Below are positions 9,552 through 18,219 of a stretch of DNA of 64,000 nt, one piece after another. The stretch comes from Cohnella herbarum (GTDB taxonomy: Bacteria; Bacillota; Bacilli; Paenibacillales; Paenibacillaceae). The stretch is from assembly GCF_012849095.1 (NCBI RefSeq), contig NZ_CP051680.1, positions 1,550,001 through 1,614,000 on the forward strand, read 5' to 3'. The stretch's first letter is position 1; every line of letters starts with the position of its first letter. The notes below the pieces were generated by a model that saw only the letters and a program-made list of their open reading frames with translations, was not told the DNA's origin and searched no databases. Both the position numbers and the translations under genes were made by a program.

Positions 9552-10700
9552 CTATTCGACCTTTTCCCGCTTCTCCCAGCCTTGTTTGAACAACGGCAGC
9601 CAGTGTCCCGGATCGTACGGATACTTGGATGCTTCCTCCAGATTAAACTCTACGCCAAGGCCTGGGCGTTCCGGCGGTTGCAAATAACCGTCCACTACCT
9701 TAAAGGGAGGGGAGAAAATATCCTGCGCCCACGAGTGGTTGAAGTCGTCGAAAATTTCATGCAGGAAGAAGTTCGGCGTAGCCATGTTCAAATGCGAGCA
9801 GACGATCGAACAGATCGGCCCTTGAGCGCTATGAGGAGCCGTCACGCCATTATGCGCATGGACCATCCCGCATATTTGTTTCGATGCGCTTAGGCCCAGG
9901 AACTGCGGTTCTAGTTGGATAATGTGAACGGCATCATGTTTCAGCAATTCCGCGAATTGCTCGCGGTTGTAATAATCTTCTCCGCATGCAATCGGAACCG
10001 GGCTTCGTTTGGCCACTTCGATAACCGACGAAACGCGATAAGGAGGTACAGGCGCCTCGAACCAGGTCGGGCTATATGGAGCCATGGCATCCGCGAATTG
10101 TAACGCCGTATGCACGCTAAAGCGATTGTGGCCTTCGATCAGAATATCGACATCGGGTCCTACCGCTTCTCTAACGGCAGCTATATTACGTACGGCAAGA
10201 GTAAAGTCCGCGCGTTCGACCGTTCGCCACGCCGGTCCGAAGGGATCGAACTTCAAAGCGGTATAGCCCTTGTCGACGACCTCCTTCGCTTGGTTGTAGA
10301 AGCTATCTTCATCCGCGCCGCCGCGATACCAACCATTCGCATAACAACGAAGCTTGTCATGACACCTGCCGCCGAGTAGCTTGTACAGGGGTTGACCGGT
10401 GACTTTGCCCATGATGTCCCAGCACGCCGTTTCGATGGCGGCAAGGGCGGAGCCTTGAACTTGGCCGCCGTCTGAATAAACATCTCGAATCATTTTAAGC
10501 GAAATCGTTTCCACGTCGAACGGATCCATCCCGAGCACCAAATGCTTCAACTCGTGTATGGCCGCCTCAACCGTCTTAGCGAGCCCGTTCAGAGTGCCTT
10601 CGCCCAATCCGGTAAAGCCTTCATCCGTATCCACCTGGACGAACAACCAATTTTTCCAAGGGTTTCCTACGATATAAGTGCGAACATCGGTAATCTTCAT
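9552..10700 (-). CDS. mandelate racemase/muconate lactonizing enzyme family dehydratase
   Basis: 382 residues, an enolase-superfamily acid-sugar dehydratase resembling D-galactonate dehydratase. The capping domain is followed by YTALKFDPFG; the metal ligands are the Glu residues in LIEGHNRFS, TWFEAPVPP and CGEDYYNREQ, and the base His lies in APHSAQGP. It would dehydrate an aldonate to a 2-keto-3-deoxy acid. Exact sugar specificity cannot be read by eye; galactonate and fuconate are the leading candidates. GGAGGTTACG precedes the ATG. First structural gene after the FCD regulator. Confidence 0.88.
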   Translation of the reverse strand: MKITDVRTYIVGNPWKNWLFVQVDTDEGFTGLGEGTLNGLAKTVEAAIHELKHLVLGMDPFDVETISLKMIRDVYSDGGQVQGSALAAIETACWDIMGKVTGQPLYKLLGGRCHDKLRCYANGWYRGGADEDSFYNQAKEVVDKGYTALKFDPFGPAWRTVERADFTLAVRNIAAVREAVGPDVDILIEGHNRFSVHTALQFADAMAPYSPTWFEAPVPPYRVSSVIEVAKRSPVPIACGEDYYNREQFAELLKHDAVHIIQLEPQFLGLSASKQICGMVHAHNGVTAPHSAQGPICSIVCSHLNMATPNFFLHEIFDDFNHSWAQDIFSPPFKVVDGYLQPPERPGLGVEFNLEEASKYPYDPGHWLPLFKQGWEKREKVE

Positions 10701-10717
10701 GTTACGTAACCTCCAGT

Positions 10718-10723
10718 ATTATA
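10718..10723 (-). promoter_or_regulatory. candidate -10 box before the dehydratase gene
   Basis: A perfect TATAAT on the minus strand lies about 18 bases before the dehydratase ATG, almost touching the GGAGG ribosome site, so the transcript would have a very short leader. The -35 region is weak. A near-palindromic TTGTATACAT at 10774-10783 overlaps the regulator stop codon and could be the FCD-type operator. Both are read by eye only. Confidence 0.35.
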
Positions 10724-10782
10724 GGAATGAACTAAACGTAACATGAACCTATTAGACGCTCAAGATGTCTCACTTGTATACA

Positions 10783-11418
10783 TCAAAGCATGATTTGTTT
10801 CACGAACTCGATATGATTTCTGATCAGCTGCACCGTCCACGCCGCGTCTTCGCCTTCGAGCGCATCGCGAATTTGCTTATGCTCGTTCAGGCTGCCCCAC
10901 AACCGTTTCTTATTCTTATAGAAGGTCGTCCGCACAGCCATCAAGAACTTATCTTGTATTCTCGACATCGCGTCCGCGTATTCCTCATTGGACAATCCAG
11001 CTATGATCACCTCGTGAAATTCGCGGTCCAACTCCACGTAGCCTACGATATCCTCCTGTTTAACGGCTTCGGCTTGCTTAACCAGATTTGCATCGAGCTT
11101 AGCGAAGAAATCCCGATCCATTTTGCCGGTCAAATGACTTACCGCGAATGTCTCCAGCGATAACCGCAATTCATAGATATCCATAATCTTCTTAAGCGAA
11201 ATTTCCTGAACGACGAACCCCTGATTAGGCATAAGCTTTACTAGCCCCATCATCTCAAGCCGATCCAACGCCGAACGGATGGGTGTCTTGCTCATCTGCA
11301 GATGCTCGCTTAGCCATTTTTCCGAAAGAAACGTACCTCCTTCCCACTCCCCGTTCACTATGCTCATCTTTATTTTCTGAAAGGCGGTATCTCTAAGCGT
11401 CATTCCCGTAAAGGACAT
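10783..11418 (-). CDS. GntR family regulator, FCD (FadR) subfamily
   Basis: About 211 residues from the ATG at 11418, which has AAAGGAAG at good spacing; a further upstream ATG at 11475 lacks a ribosome site. The N-terminal winged helix is seen in FLSEKWLSEHLQMSKTPIRSALDRLEMMGLV. The all-helical FCD ligand domain has the metal-binding type pattern ending in RNHIEFV. It is the first gene of the operon and most likely represses it until a sugar acid binds. A second GntR gene starts divergently 84 bp away. Confidence 0.88.
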   Translation of the reverse strand: MSFTGMTLRDTAFQKIKMSIVNGEWEGGTFLSEKWLSEHLQMSKTPIRSALDRLEMMGLVKLMPNQGFVVQEISLKKIMDIYELRLSLETFAVSHLTGKMDRDFFAKLDANLVKQAEAVKQEDIVGYVELDREFHEVIIAGLSNEEYADAMSRIQDKFLMAVRTTFYKNKKRLWGSLNEHKQIRDALEGEDAAWTVQLIRNHIEFVKQIML

Positions 11419-11502
11419 CCCTCGATCTTCCTTTCTTGCGCTTCTTGTTCTATGATTATCATACTCGTTATCCAAGAGACCCGATAGAGAGGGAACAGAC
11501 GA

Positions 11503-12132
11503 ATGGGAAATCTATCTTTGCGTCAACAGGCGTATGCACAAATTTTGGACTGGATCGAAAGCGGAGATTTTCCTAAAGGTTCGGTAACCTCGGAAGTCCA
11601 ACTCAGCAAGATGCTTGATATGAGCCGAACCCCAATTCGGGCTGCCCTTCAGCAGCTCGAGCTAGAAGGATATGTCCGAATCGCGTCCAAACACGGCATC
11701 CTGATCCTAGACTCTTCTTCCCAGAGAGTCAGCGACTTGCTAGAGATCATCGCATCTATGGTGCTGTTCTCCGTAAGTGGATCATGGAAGTCCAAACAAG
11801 ATGAAATAGGCGACTTGTCGAACAACAGGCTGGAAGCTTATCAACTCTTGATTACGACTAGGCAAGATGATCTTAATGAACTTATCGTGTTTGAATACGA
11901 GCTGCTTCAACGATTCATTATGCTCTGCAATAATAGCGAAATGACCAAATCATTTCAATCCGCTGTCTCACGATTATTCTGGAATCGAAACTACAGACGA
12001 TGGCAAGCTCCCTACGCCGGTCAAACCTCCATTCAAGTCGATAAGCTGATTCGTTCAGCATCTTCGGACTTGGCAACTTTTCAAGAAGCATTATTCGACT
12101 ATCTGCACACGCTGAAGCTGACATGGCTATAA
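11503..12132 (+). CDS. second GntR family regulator with a divergent C-terminal domain
   Basis: 209 residues. The winged-helix part (AYAQILDWIESGDFPKGSVT, then QLSKMLDMSRTPIRAALQQL) parallels that of the neighbouring FCD regulator. The C-terminal 130 residues are helical, but I do not see the usual FCD metal ligands, so this may be a degenerate or different effector domain. Divergent from the FCD gene with an 84-bp shared promoter region. Its target could be the same operon, or itself. GAGGGA lies before the ATG. Confidence 0.85.
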   Translation: MGNLSLRQQAYAQILDWIESGDFPKGSVTSEVQLSKMLDMSRTPIRAALQQLELEGYVRIASKHGILILDSSSQRVSDLLEIIASMVLFSVSGSWKSKQDEIGDLSNNRLEAYQLLITTRQDDLNELIVFEYELLQRFIMLCNNSEMTKSFQSAVSRLFWNRNYRRWQAPYAGQTSIQVDKLIRSASSDLATFQEALFDYLHTLKLTWL

Positions 12133-12157
12133 AGATTAGAGTACATCCCGTAATTCG

Positions 12158-13342
12158 TTAGACCAGTTGAAAATAGCTAATGGCTACTCCACCTAATGCA
12201 CCCGTGATCACCACTACCCAGGACGGAGTTTTCCAATAAGCAAGCATGCCGAATAATATAGCCGCCAAAGCGAAATCCGCTGGAGCTAATATTGAACTCG
12301 TCCAAATCGGGTTATAAAATGCTGCAACTAGAATACCTACCACTGCCGCATTTATCCCTAGGAGAGCGCCTTGTACTTTAGGTTTTCTTCGTAAGGAATC
12401 CCAGAACGGCAATACCCCAATGACCAATAGAAAAGCCGGCAGAAAGATTGCCACAGTAGCTACTATTGCTCCCAGCCAACCATTCATAATGGTCCCTATA
12501 TAAGCTGCAAAAGTAAATAAGGGACCAGGTACAGCTTGGGTAACGCCGTATCCGGAAAGGAACTCTTCGCTTGATATCCATCCCGTTGTTACGACTTCCC
12601 TCTCCAGGAGCGGAAGAACGACATGTCCTCCCCCAAATACAAGAGAACCTGCCCGGTAAAAGCTATCAAACATCACAATCCAATGAGAAGACGTTAACTC
12701 TCTTATTGCGGGTAGCAAGAATAACAATCCGAAAAAAACAACCAAACAGGCGACGGCTATATCTCGTTTAATGGTCACTTGAATTTCTGACAAATCGGTA
12801 ACCGTTGATTTTCTGTAGAGAAATAAACCCGCAATAGCGGCAAGGAAAATAATCGAAATTTGGCTAAGCGAAGTTTGCCACAATAAAGCGATTACAGTCG
12901 CTGCAATGGCTATTGTTGCTCGATTACGGTCAGGTATTAATTTTTGCGCCATACCAAGTATGGCATGAGCGACAATGGCTACGGCTACTATTTTCAGACC
13001 ATGAATCCATCCCGTTGCGCCGATATCTAATCCTTTCATCGTAAATGCAAAGAGTACGAGCGCTAGGAATGACGGAAGTGTGAACCCGATCCAAGCGGCA
13101 ACGCCTCCTAATAACCCCGCGCGCATGGTTCCTATGCCTATACCGACTTGGCTGCTTGCAGGTCCAGGCAAAAACTGACAAAGAGCTACTAAATCGGCGT
13201 AACTTCTCTCATCTATCCACTTTCTTCGTTTTACATATACGTTGTGAAAATAACCAAGGTGAGCAATGGGGCCTCCAAATGACGTTAATCCGAGTAGAGT
13301 AGAAACCCAGACGACTTCTGCCAATGACTTAAGCTTATTCAT
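12158..13342 (-). CDS. chrA: chromate transporter, CHR family
   Basis: 394 residues, the two-domain long form. The N-half signature TSFGGPIAHLGYF is followed by LCQFLPGPASSQVGIGIG; the C-half repeats it as FGGGHVVLPLL and GYGVTQAVPGPLFTFA. About 10-12 membrane segments are evident. Family knowledge: efflux of chromate, or transport of a related oxyanion, across the cytoplasmic membrane. It stands alone, 25 bp past the convergent GntR gene, with no chrB-like regulator visible. Confidence 0.93.
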   Translation of the reverse strand: MNKLKSLAEVVWVSTLLGLTSFGGPIAHLGYFHNVYVKRRKWIDERSYADLVALCQFLPGPASSQVGIGIGTMRAGLLGGVAAWIGFTLPSFLALVLFAFTMKGLDIGATGWIHGLKIVAVAIVAHAILGMAQKLIPDRNRATIAIAATVIALLWQTSLSQISIIFLAAIAGLFLYRKSTVTDLSEIQVTIKRDIAVACLVVFFGLLFLLPAIRELTSSHWIVMFDSFYRAGSLVFGGGHVVLPLLEREVVTTGWISSEEFLSGYGVTQAVPGPLFTFAAYIGTIMNGWLGAIVATVAIFLPAFLLVIGVLPFWDSLRRKPKVQGALLGINAAVVGILVAAFYNPIWTSSILAPADFALAAILFGMLAYWKTPSWVVVITGALGGVAISYFQLV

Positions 13343-13416
13343 GAGTATTACTTTACCTCCACCCTGATCTCCAATTCTAATATCCCCATTTTATCACCGT
13401 TTGTTTATCGCAATGT

Positions 13417-13456
13417 AAAAAAGCTATCCCCTCGTCATCTTCATGACTTGAGGGAC
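13417..13456 (-). terminator. rho-independent terminator
   Basis: On the minus strand CCCTC-AA-GTCAT pairs with ATGAC-GAGGG around GAAG, followed closely by a T-run (AGCTTTTTT). It lies 21 bp past the stop of the YdeI-like gene and isolates it from chrA. Confidence 0.7.
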
Positions 13457-13476
13457 AGCCTCCGGCTACTATAGAT

Positions 13477-14037
13477 TTAATATTCTAAGAGGCGACCATC
13501 ATCATTCCATTGACCATACATTTTATTAATACGGGTTTGTTCGATGAACTTTGTCAATCGATTTTGAAATAACTTTGCATCGTTCCGGACCGACTGGATA
13601 TTGTCGATTTTGATTCTCACATATAGGTCCGGCATGGCCTGAAAATGACGATATAGCGTTTCATCCTCACGTAATTGCGCTAAAATATCATCTTGAATAA
13701 CGAAAGATTCCACTTTCATATCGGGCAACACGCGATTTCCTGCTTCAGTCATCATACCTAGTTTAGCTAATCGCCGGACTCGTTCTTTGTTGAGCTCTGT
13801 CCAGTTACTTCTTTTACTTCTAGGTGAAAACCGTTGCGCGGTTTGGGTGTTATCTATCCTCTTTTTTGTACTATCAATCCAACCAAAACACAAAGCTTCT
13901 TCAACTAAATCTAAATAACTTACGGGATCATGATTTGCAGTTACTGCCCAACAATAATCTTCTGAATCGTGATTATCGCTTAGCCAATTTCGCCATTCTT
14001 GTCGCGAATGAGCTTGGACGATTTTATCAATAATCAT
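13477..14037 (-). CDS. YdeI/OmpD-associated family protein
   Basis: 186 residues. The core WRNWLSDNHDSEDYCW, then EEALCFGWIDSTKKRIDN and RFSPRSKRSNWTELNKERV are characteristic of this family, which is annotated as YdeI/OmpD-associated or bacteriocin-protection-like; the molecular role is not established. The C-terminal part (VRIKIDNIQSVRN) is also normal for members that carry a tail helix. The start overlaps the end of the small membrane-protein gene upstream by 11 bases. Confidence 0.85.
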   Translation of the reverse strand: MIIDKIVQAHSRQEWRNWLSDNHDSEDYCWAVTANHDPVSYLDLVEEALCFGWIDSTKKRIDNTQTAQRFSPRSKRSNWTELNKERVRRLAKLGMMTEAGNRVLPDMKVESFVIQDDILAQLREDETLYRHFQAMPDLYVRIKIDNIQSVRNDAKLFQNRLTKFIEQTRINKMYGQWNDDGRLLEY

Positions 14038-14302
14038 TTATTGTTTCCTCCGTTACGAAATGGTAGGGGGATTGGCTGTTGACGCTACTTATATAACCGC
14101 TATCATCGTAATTCGTTATGATTTCGTGTAGCATCGCGCTCGCATCGGGTAAATCCAGCAAGGGTGCGGAAGAACGATGTAACAGGTTAGCGTAAGCATT
14201 TGAAGGGATAGATGTGCTAAGCGCGACGCCTCCAATAATGCATACGCATAGGAGAAGGGCAATAAGGTCACTACGAATATCTTTCGTATCTTGTCGAGAC
14301 AT
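14027..14302 (-). CDS. small membrane-anchored hypothetical protein
   Basis: 91 residues, not recognised. A hydrophobic segment (about residues 12-30, LIALLLCVCIIGGVALS) could be a signal anchor; the remainder is polar and would be outside the cell. GAGAGGG stands 7 bases before the ATG, which supports real translation. Its end overlaps the start of the YdeI-like gene by 11 bases, suggesting coupling. No function proposed. Confidence 0.55.
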   Translation of the reverse strand: MSRQDTKDIRSDLIALLLCVCIIGGVALSTSIPSNAYANLLHRSSAPLLDLPDASAMLHEIITNYDDSGYISSVNSQSPYHFVTEETINDY

Positions 14303-14359
14303 AAGTCGCCCTCTCTTACACCGATTTATTACTTATCGTAATATCCTTTCGAGCAATTT

Positions 14360-14591
14360 TCAACCAATATTTCCCACGCCGGAACTAAACCACCTTCTAA
14401 GCTGATTAATATGAGCTTGATGATAGCGACTATGGTCTGCCATATGCCATATACCCCAGCGGATAGTGGCTTTCTTTTCATTTTCATGACCAAAAGTGAC
14501 AACTTTATCTAGATCAGCATCCGATAACCGCGAACATGAATCTTTCAACAATCGGCGACATTCCAGCTTCGCCTTGTAAATCGTATAGCAT
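14360..14591 (-). pseudogene. decayed DinB-family gene
   Basis: A strong AAAGGAGG precedes an ATG at 14591 that opens with MLYDLQGEAGMSPIVERF, which looks like a DinB-family N-terminus, but this frame soon stops. In another frame, from about 14551 to 14360, the C-terminal DinB-like segment WGIWHMADHSRYHQAHINQLRRW appears. The central part of the usual 160-170 residues is missing, so an internal deletion with a frame change is the simplest reading. It lies 21 bp after the methyltransferase gene on the same strand. Confidence 0.6.
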
Positions 14592-14612
14592 CCTAGCTCG
14601 TCCTCCTTTCAT

Positions 14613-15221
14613 TTATTCTTTGTTTGGCGACGCCCACACCAAATGAAAAATATTAAACTTGTAGCGTTCCATATGGTGAATATGAATCCGGGACTGTTGA
14701 AAAATATTGATCATATTACGATTCAGATGGCAGCCGACAACACGTTGAAATAACGGTTCGATGATCTTTTGGGTGCTGCCGATCCATCGGTTCGAGCTGA
14801 GACCATGCTCCATTAGTAAAATCTGACCGCCCGGCTTGCACCACCTGCTAAAGGATTCCAACACTTTAACCGGATATTCGTAACCGCAAAAGGATAATGT
14901 CGAGACGATCGTATCGAATGAGTTATCCGGAAACGAAATCGATTCAATATCGGATTGAATGAATGTGGCCCGAACTTGGCTAGCCGCAGCGGACTCTTGC
15001 GCCTTGGACAACATAGCAGCGCTGAAATCGACAGCAGTCACATCCACGTCTTTGGGGTAAAAGCAAAAATTCGCTCCGGCCCCGACTGCTACCTCGAGAA
15101 CCTTCCCCTTCGCACTCCCGATCAATTTCTCCCGCCATTTCCTTTCGGACTGCTTCTTCCTCCTCATTTCGTAAATTTGGGATTGGTTATCGAATTTACG
15201 GATGAGTTTCTGTTTGTCCAT
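14613..15221 (-). CDS. class I SAM-dependent methyltransferase
   Basis: 202 residues with the class I fold: SAM motif VLEVAVGAGANFCFYP near residue 40, acidic VDFSAAML, and the post-motif region IVSTLSFCGYEYP. The overall plan resembles UbiE/phospholipid-type small-molecule methyltransferases; the substrate is unknown. GAGGAGG precedes the ATG by 6 bases. Fifteen bp downstream of the OmlA-like gene on the same strand. Confidence 0.88.
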   Translation of the reverse strand: MDKQKLIRKFDNQSQIYEMRRKKQSERKWREKLIGSAKGKVLEVAVGAGANFCFYPKDVDVTAVDFSAAMLSKAQESAAASQVRATFIQSDIESISFPDNSFDTIVSTLSFCGYEYPVKVLESFSRWCKPGGQILLMEHGLSSNRWIGSTQKIIEPLFQRVVGCHLNRNMINIFQQSRIHIHHMERYKFNIFHLVWASPNKE

Positions 15222-15236
15222 TGTTGCCTCCTCATT

Positions 15237-16382
15237 TCATTGGACAGGCTTTGATATATTGAATTGATCAAAACGAAATTCTGAATCGCTTAAAATGAAA
15301 TACTCGATACGATCAGGATTTAATTCGTTTGCTATGAAGCTAAGCAAATATATCGAATTTTGCCAATTGTTCCGATCCGTTGCTTCAAACATATTCATGG
15401 ATTGCAACCTGTCTTCAATCCACTTAAAGTTGTAATTAAGACTCAAAGAATCATTGTAAGTGGGATCCCCATAAATGCGAAGCACTTCTTTTCGATCAGT
15501 CGGCATGCTCAACCCTTTATTAGTTGCAACCAGCGAATCCAATGAAGGAACAACTAAAATTGCCGCTACGAGATCCTCACGATAATAAACGGAGAATGAA
15601 TCGTACGAGTCCATGACAACGGAGGAGTAATTAAGGGGACTATCCGGTTTTCCGTATAATGCCTCCACCTCTTTTCGTGACATGCCCAGCGAAATCCGTT
15701 TATCATCTCTGTCGTTAATCCCGGTTATTTCCTCCTCGGCAAAAGTCGGCTTGTTAGGAACAGGTTCGGTGTACCGTTCTTCCATAAATTGGGTAAAAGC
15801 GGCCTGTACAACTTTTATCCCAGAAACATTGTCAGATGGGCTGATCCCAAATCTTAACGTATATACATCTGTTCTGCCTTTTCCGTCTTGAATGGCTTTC
15901 CCGTAAATCTGCTTCAGCTTTCCGTTTACCATCTGAAATACGTAATCACCATTCCGGTCTGTTTTTAAGGACGGTTGGCCGATCTTTGACAAAACCTTTT
16001 TCCATGGGGATCCAAATTTGTATTGACCATTTAATGATGTCTCATATCCTGTCGCAAAGATGGATGCCGCCTTTCCATTTAAATAGCCAACGAGCACAGT
16101 GGGAGTAGAACCGTAAGAATAGCCTTTAAAATCAGCACTTTCCACTTCGTTCGGCTTTCCAAGCAACCGGTCAATCTGTACCTTGGTCATTCCGGGACGA
16201 AGCGCAATCCGTTTCTTCTGGCTCATGACCTGAATCGTTAAATACGGATGTTGAATGACACTCGCAATGACCAAATTCGAACTACTTGCAGCTCGAGCAT
16301 GATACGGACTTGCGAAAGACATACATATAAAGGCTACGATAAACATTGTTGTAAGCAGCCTTTTACTTGTCCCTGACAACAT
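15237..16382 (-). CDS. secreted protein with SmpA/OmlA-like repeats
   Basis: 381 residues. A signal peptide spans about residues 1-31 (hydrophobic TTMFIVAFICMSFASP, then AxA-type site). Four repeats of the pattern G-M-x-K/R-x-x-V/I-x-x-L-x-G-x-P are visible: GMTKVQIDRLLGKPNEV, WKKVLSKIGQPS, GMSRKEVEALYGKPDSPL and RKEVLRIYGDPTY. This motif is found in SmpA/OmlA and related Gram-positive envelope proteins, so binding of another envelope component is plausible. No specific function is assigned. GGGAGAGG precedes the ATG. Confidence 0.75.
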   Translation of the reverse strand: MLSGTSKRLLTTMFIVAFICMSFASPYHARAASSSNLVIASVIQHPYLTIQVMSQKKRIALRPGMTKVQIDRLLGKPNEVESADFKGYSYGSTPTVLVGYLNGKAASIFATGYETSLNGQYKFGSPWKKVLSKIGQPSLKTDRNGDYVFQMVNGKLKQIYGKAIQDGKGRTDVYTLRFGISPSDNVSGIKVVQAAFTQFMEERYTEPVPNKPTFAEEEITGINDRDDKRISLGMSRKEVEALYGKPDSPLNYSSVVMDSYDSFSVYYREDLVAAILVVPSLDSLVATNKGLSMPTDRKEVLRIYGDPTYNDSLSLNYNFKWIEDRLQSMNMFEATDRNNWQNSIYLLSFIANELNPDRIEYFILSDSEFRFDQFNISKPVQ

Positions 16383-16504
16383 GATCCTCTCCCAGCCTTA
16401 TGTTTTATCTATTTAATTTCGTCGGATTCCGTTTTGTGAATACTTAAAATGGCATCCAGCTAGTCATACTTATAATTCTCTTATTCTAGAATGAATCTAA
16501 AATA

Positions 16505-16590
16505 AATAGCGTTCTTGTATTCCGAAGGAACCCTTTGCGATTCTTAGATGGGCTTTCTCTAAACAACTCTCAGATTCTATATAATTGTGT
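16505..16590 (-). repeat. attC-like element E0 (degenerate, array edge)
   Basis: Plus-strand AGCGTTCTTGTATTCCGAAG at 16507 matches the conserved end seen in the full elements (AACGTTCTTGTATTCACGA). The other end overlaps the stop region of the GyrI-like gene (ACACAATTATA against AACACAATATT). It marks the left limit of the cassette-like array. Confidence 0.5.
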
Positions 16591-17035
16591 CATACAAGTC
16601 TATTTCAATATCTTCTATTTCATTAGATCCCCATTCATCAGATATCTCCAGATGCCAGGATCTTTGTAATCTTTCAAGTCTATTTTCTTCTATCCATTTA
16701 TGTAGCTTTTCATATGTGTTTCTAATTTCATGATTGGGTCCCTTATGCCTTATAACTGCATACTTTTGTTTAGGAACTACTAAAGAAACCATTCCCTCAG
16801 GAACTTTATTAATTTCTTTTACCTCAATACATACCCAGTAACCATCCTCCTCTTCGGAAAAATCATCAACGACAAATGCCCCTACAAGTCTTGTTGGATT
16901 TACAGCGTCATTAATCTCGTTCAGTCTTTCTTTAAGTTTAAGAGAAGCCTTGGGGATTTCATTGACATATTGATCACCTGGACAAATTACTCTTATTCCA
17001 ACTAACTTCTTTTCATTGAGTTCGACTACTCGCAC
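16577..17035 (-). CDS. GyrI-like/effector-binding domain protein
   Basis: 152 residues from a GTG at 17035 that follows GGAG at 8 bases. An ATG at 17089 is in frame, but its 18 extra residues are encoded by a remnant of the neighbouring palindromic element and it lacks a ribosome site, so GTG is preferred. The domain shows KKLVGIRVICPG, EIPKASLKL and KYAVIRHKGPNHEIRNTYEKL, as in the AraC effector-binding/GyrI fold, which binds small cationic ligands or gyrase. Stand-alone members are common in mobile cassettes. Confidence 0.8.
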   Translation of the reverse strand: MRVVELNEKKLVGIRVICPGDQYVNEIPKASLKLKERLNEINDAVNPTRLVGAFVVDDFSEEEDGYWVCIEVKEINKVPEGMVSLVVPKQKYAVIRHKGPNHEIRNTYEKLHKWIEENRLERLQRSWHLEISDEWGSNEIEDIEIDLYDTII

Positions 17036-17054
17036 ATAACCAACTCCTGCTTTA

Positions 17055-17096
17055 TTTGATTTTATGTGTCCGGCTAATTCCACTTCCATGCTATCT
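17055..17096 (-). repeat. attC-like element remnant E0b
   Basis: Plus-strand ATGTGTCCGGCTAATTCCAC then TTCCATGCTA is nearly identical to the middle of the complete elements at 19.4 kb and 24.9 kb. Both outer boxes are missing; a terminator has replaced the right side. Confidence 0.6.
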
Positions 17097-17097
17097 A

Positions 17098-17130
17098 AGA
17101 AAAAAGGAGAATCTGCTTTGCAGATCTCCT
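17098..17130 (-). terminator. rho-independent terminator
   Basis: Minus-strand GGAG-ATCTGC pairs with GCAGAT-CTCC around AAA, followed by TTTTTT. It lies 15 bp past the VOC gene stop. Confidence 0.85.
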
Positions 17131-17144
17131 CTAAAGTTAATCCA

Positions 17145-17495
17145 TTACTTATTCTGAATTAATCCAATTCCGTTGCCTACAGGGTCAACTAAATATGCTA
17201 AATAGAAATTATCAAATTCCATCTTATCTCTTACAATCTGAGCTCCTAATTCAACTGACTTCTTAATAGATTCTTCGATATCATCTACCTCGATTTGAAT
17301 TCTTGTGCCATGAGGAAAATCACTCGGTCCTTTAGAAATGCCGCCATGAATTCCTGGTTGATTATCATCGCCAGTTGTCACGGGATAGTACCCCCAATTG
17401 GGTTCTGAAATCTTCCATCCAAACACCGAAGAATAAAATGCCGCTGCACGTTCAGGATCTTGACTACTTAAGTCAAATAAAACTACTCTCCCCAT
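17145..17495 (-). CDS. VOC family protein (glyoxalase-like)
   Basis: 116 residues from the ATG at 17495, which follows GGAGG; an ATG 33 bases further upstream lacks support. Two beta-alpha-beta-beta-beta modules are visible: FDLSSQDPERAAAFYSSVFGWKI and IQIEVDDIEESIKKSVELGAQIV ending in DPVGNGIGLIQ. The family covers dioxygenases, glyoxalases and antibiotic-binding proteins; the substrate is unknown. One cassette of the array. Confidence 0.85.
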   Translation of the reverse strand: MGRVVLFDLSSQDPERAAAFYSSVFGWKISEPNWGYYPVTTGDDNQPGIHGGISKGPSDFPHGTRIQIEVDDIEESIKKSVELGAQIVRDKMEFDNFYLAYLVDPVGNGIGLIQNK

Positions 17496-17666
17496 AAAGA
17501 AACCTCCACAAAAGGAATAGATACCCAATTAAAATAATAACGAATGTTTGTTCGTATGTAAACTTATTTTAAAGTTATCTATAAGCTTGCCATTCAATCT
17601 CCAAAAATCCCTATAATACTGTGATTGTGCTTCCTTCTTACCCTTCTTCTATGAAAATCACTCAAA

Positions 17667-17984
17667 TTATTCAGTCTCTGCACTGTCTTTAACTTCTTTA
17701 TTTCCATTGTTAATCTCTTCAATTAAGAAGTCCTTACTCAAGATAGTAAATAACAAGAACATTCCACCCAATAATGTTAAAATTGCTCCTAGATATTCAT
17801 ATGATTCTATTTTACTCTTGATAATAATGTTAAATTGGTTTGTATCCATTCCACCACGATTTCCTAAGAATCGCTCAGCAGAATGGAAGCCCCAATTCGT
17901 ACTATTCAAAATGAAAACTATTCCAATAATTATTGAAGTGGTTGCTAAAAACAGTAAAAATAAATGTTTTGGGCTAACTTTCAT
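17667..17984 (-). CDS. two-helix membrane protein, unknown function
   Basis: 105 residues from the ATG at 17984, which has AAGGAGAG 6 bases upstream. Two transmembrane segments (LFLLFLATTSIIIGIVFIL and YLGAILTLLGGMFLLFTIL) flank a 35-residue loop; the acidic tail is cytoplasmic by charge. Not recognised. It stands 32 bp after the end box of element E1, the expected position for a cassette gene. Confidence 0.6.
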   Translation of the reverse strand: MKVSPKHLFLLFLATTSIIIGIVFILNSTNWGFHSAERFLGNRGGMDTNQFNIIIKSKIESYEYLGAILTLLGGMFLLFTILSKDFLIEEINNGNKEVKDSAETE

Positions 17985-18015
17985 ATTAATCTCTCCTTCT
18001 CTTGGCATTGTTTCA

Positions 18016-18182
18016 GCTAGCTTTCTTGTATTCACGAACCCTCACTGGATTAAGTAAGCGATAGCGAGCGGGTCCAACGGACTTAAACACAGTGCAGGGT
18101 TGTCTTCTGATTCCGTTTCTAAGTAATCACTTCTGCAGACCAAGCGGCGACAGTCGCGCAGCGTGAATATGGTTTATCCAAT
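18016..18182 (-). repeat. attC-like element E1
   Basis: About 165 bp. The plus-strand left end is CTTTCTTGTATTCACGAA; the right end is GCGTGAATATGGTTTATCC. Inner boxes ATTCACG and CGTGAAT are complementary. The outer box is degenerate (GCTAGCT instead of GTTAGRY, in gene orientation). Confidence 0.7.
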
Positions 18183-18219
18183 GGACTTGCCTTCTACGAT
18201 TATGCTGAATCTCATTGAA

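Noticed and set aside
17036..17089. N-terminal extension of the GyrI-like protein
   Set aside because: Those 54 bases match the middle of the palindromic elements; the GTG at 17035 has a proper ribosome site.
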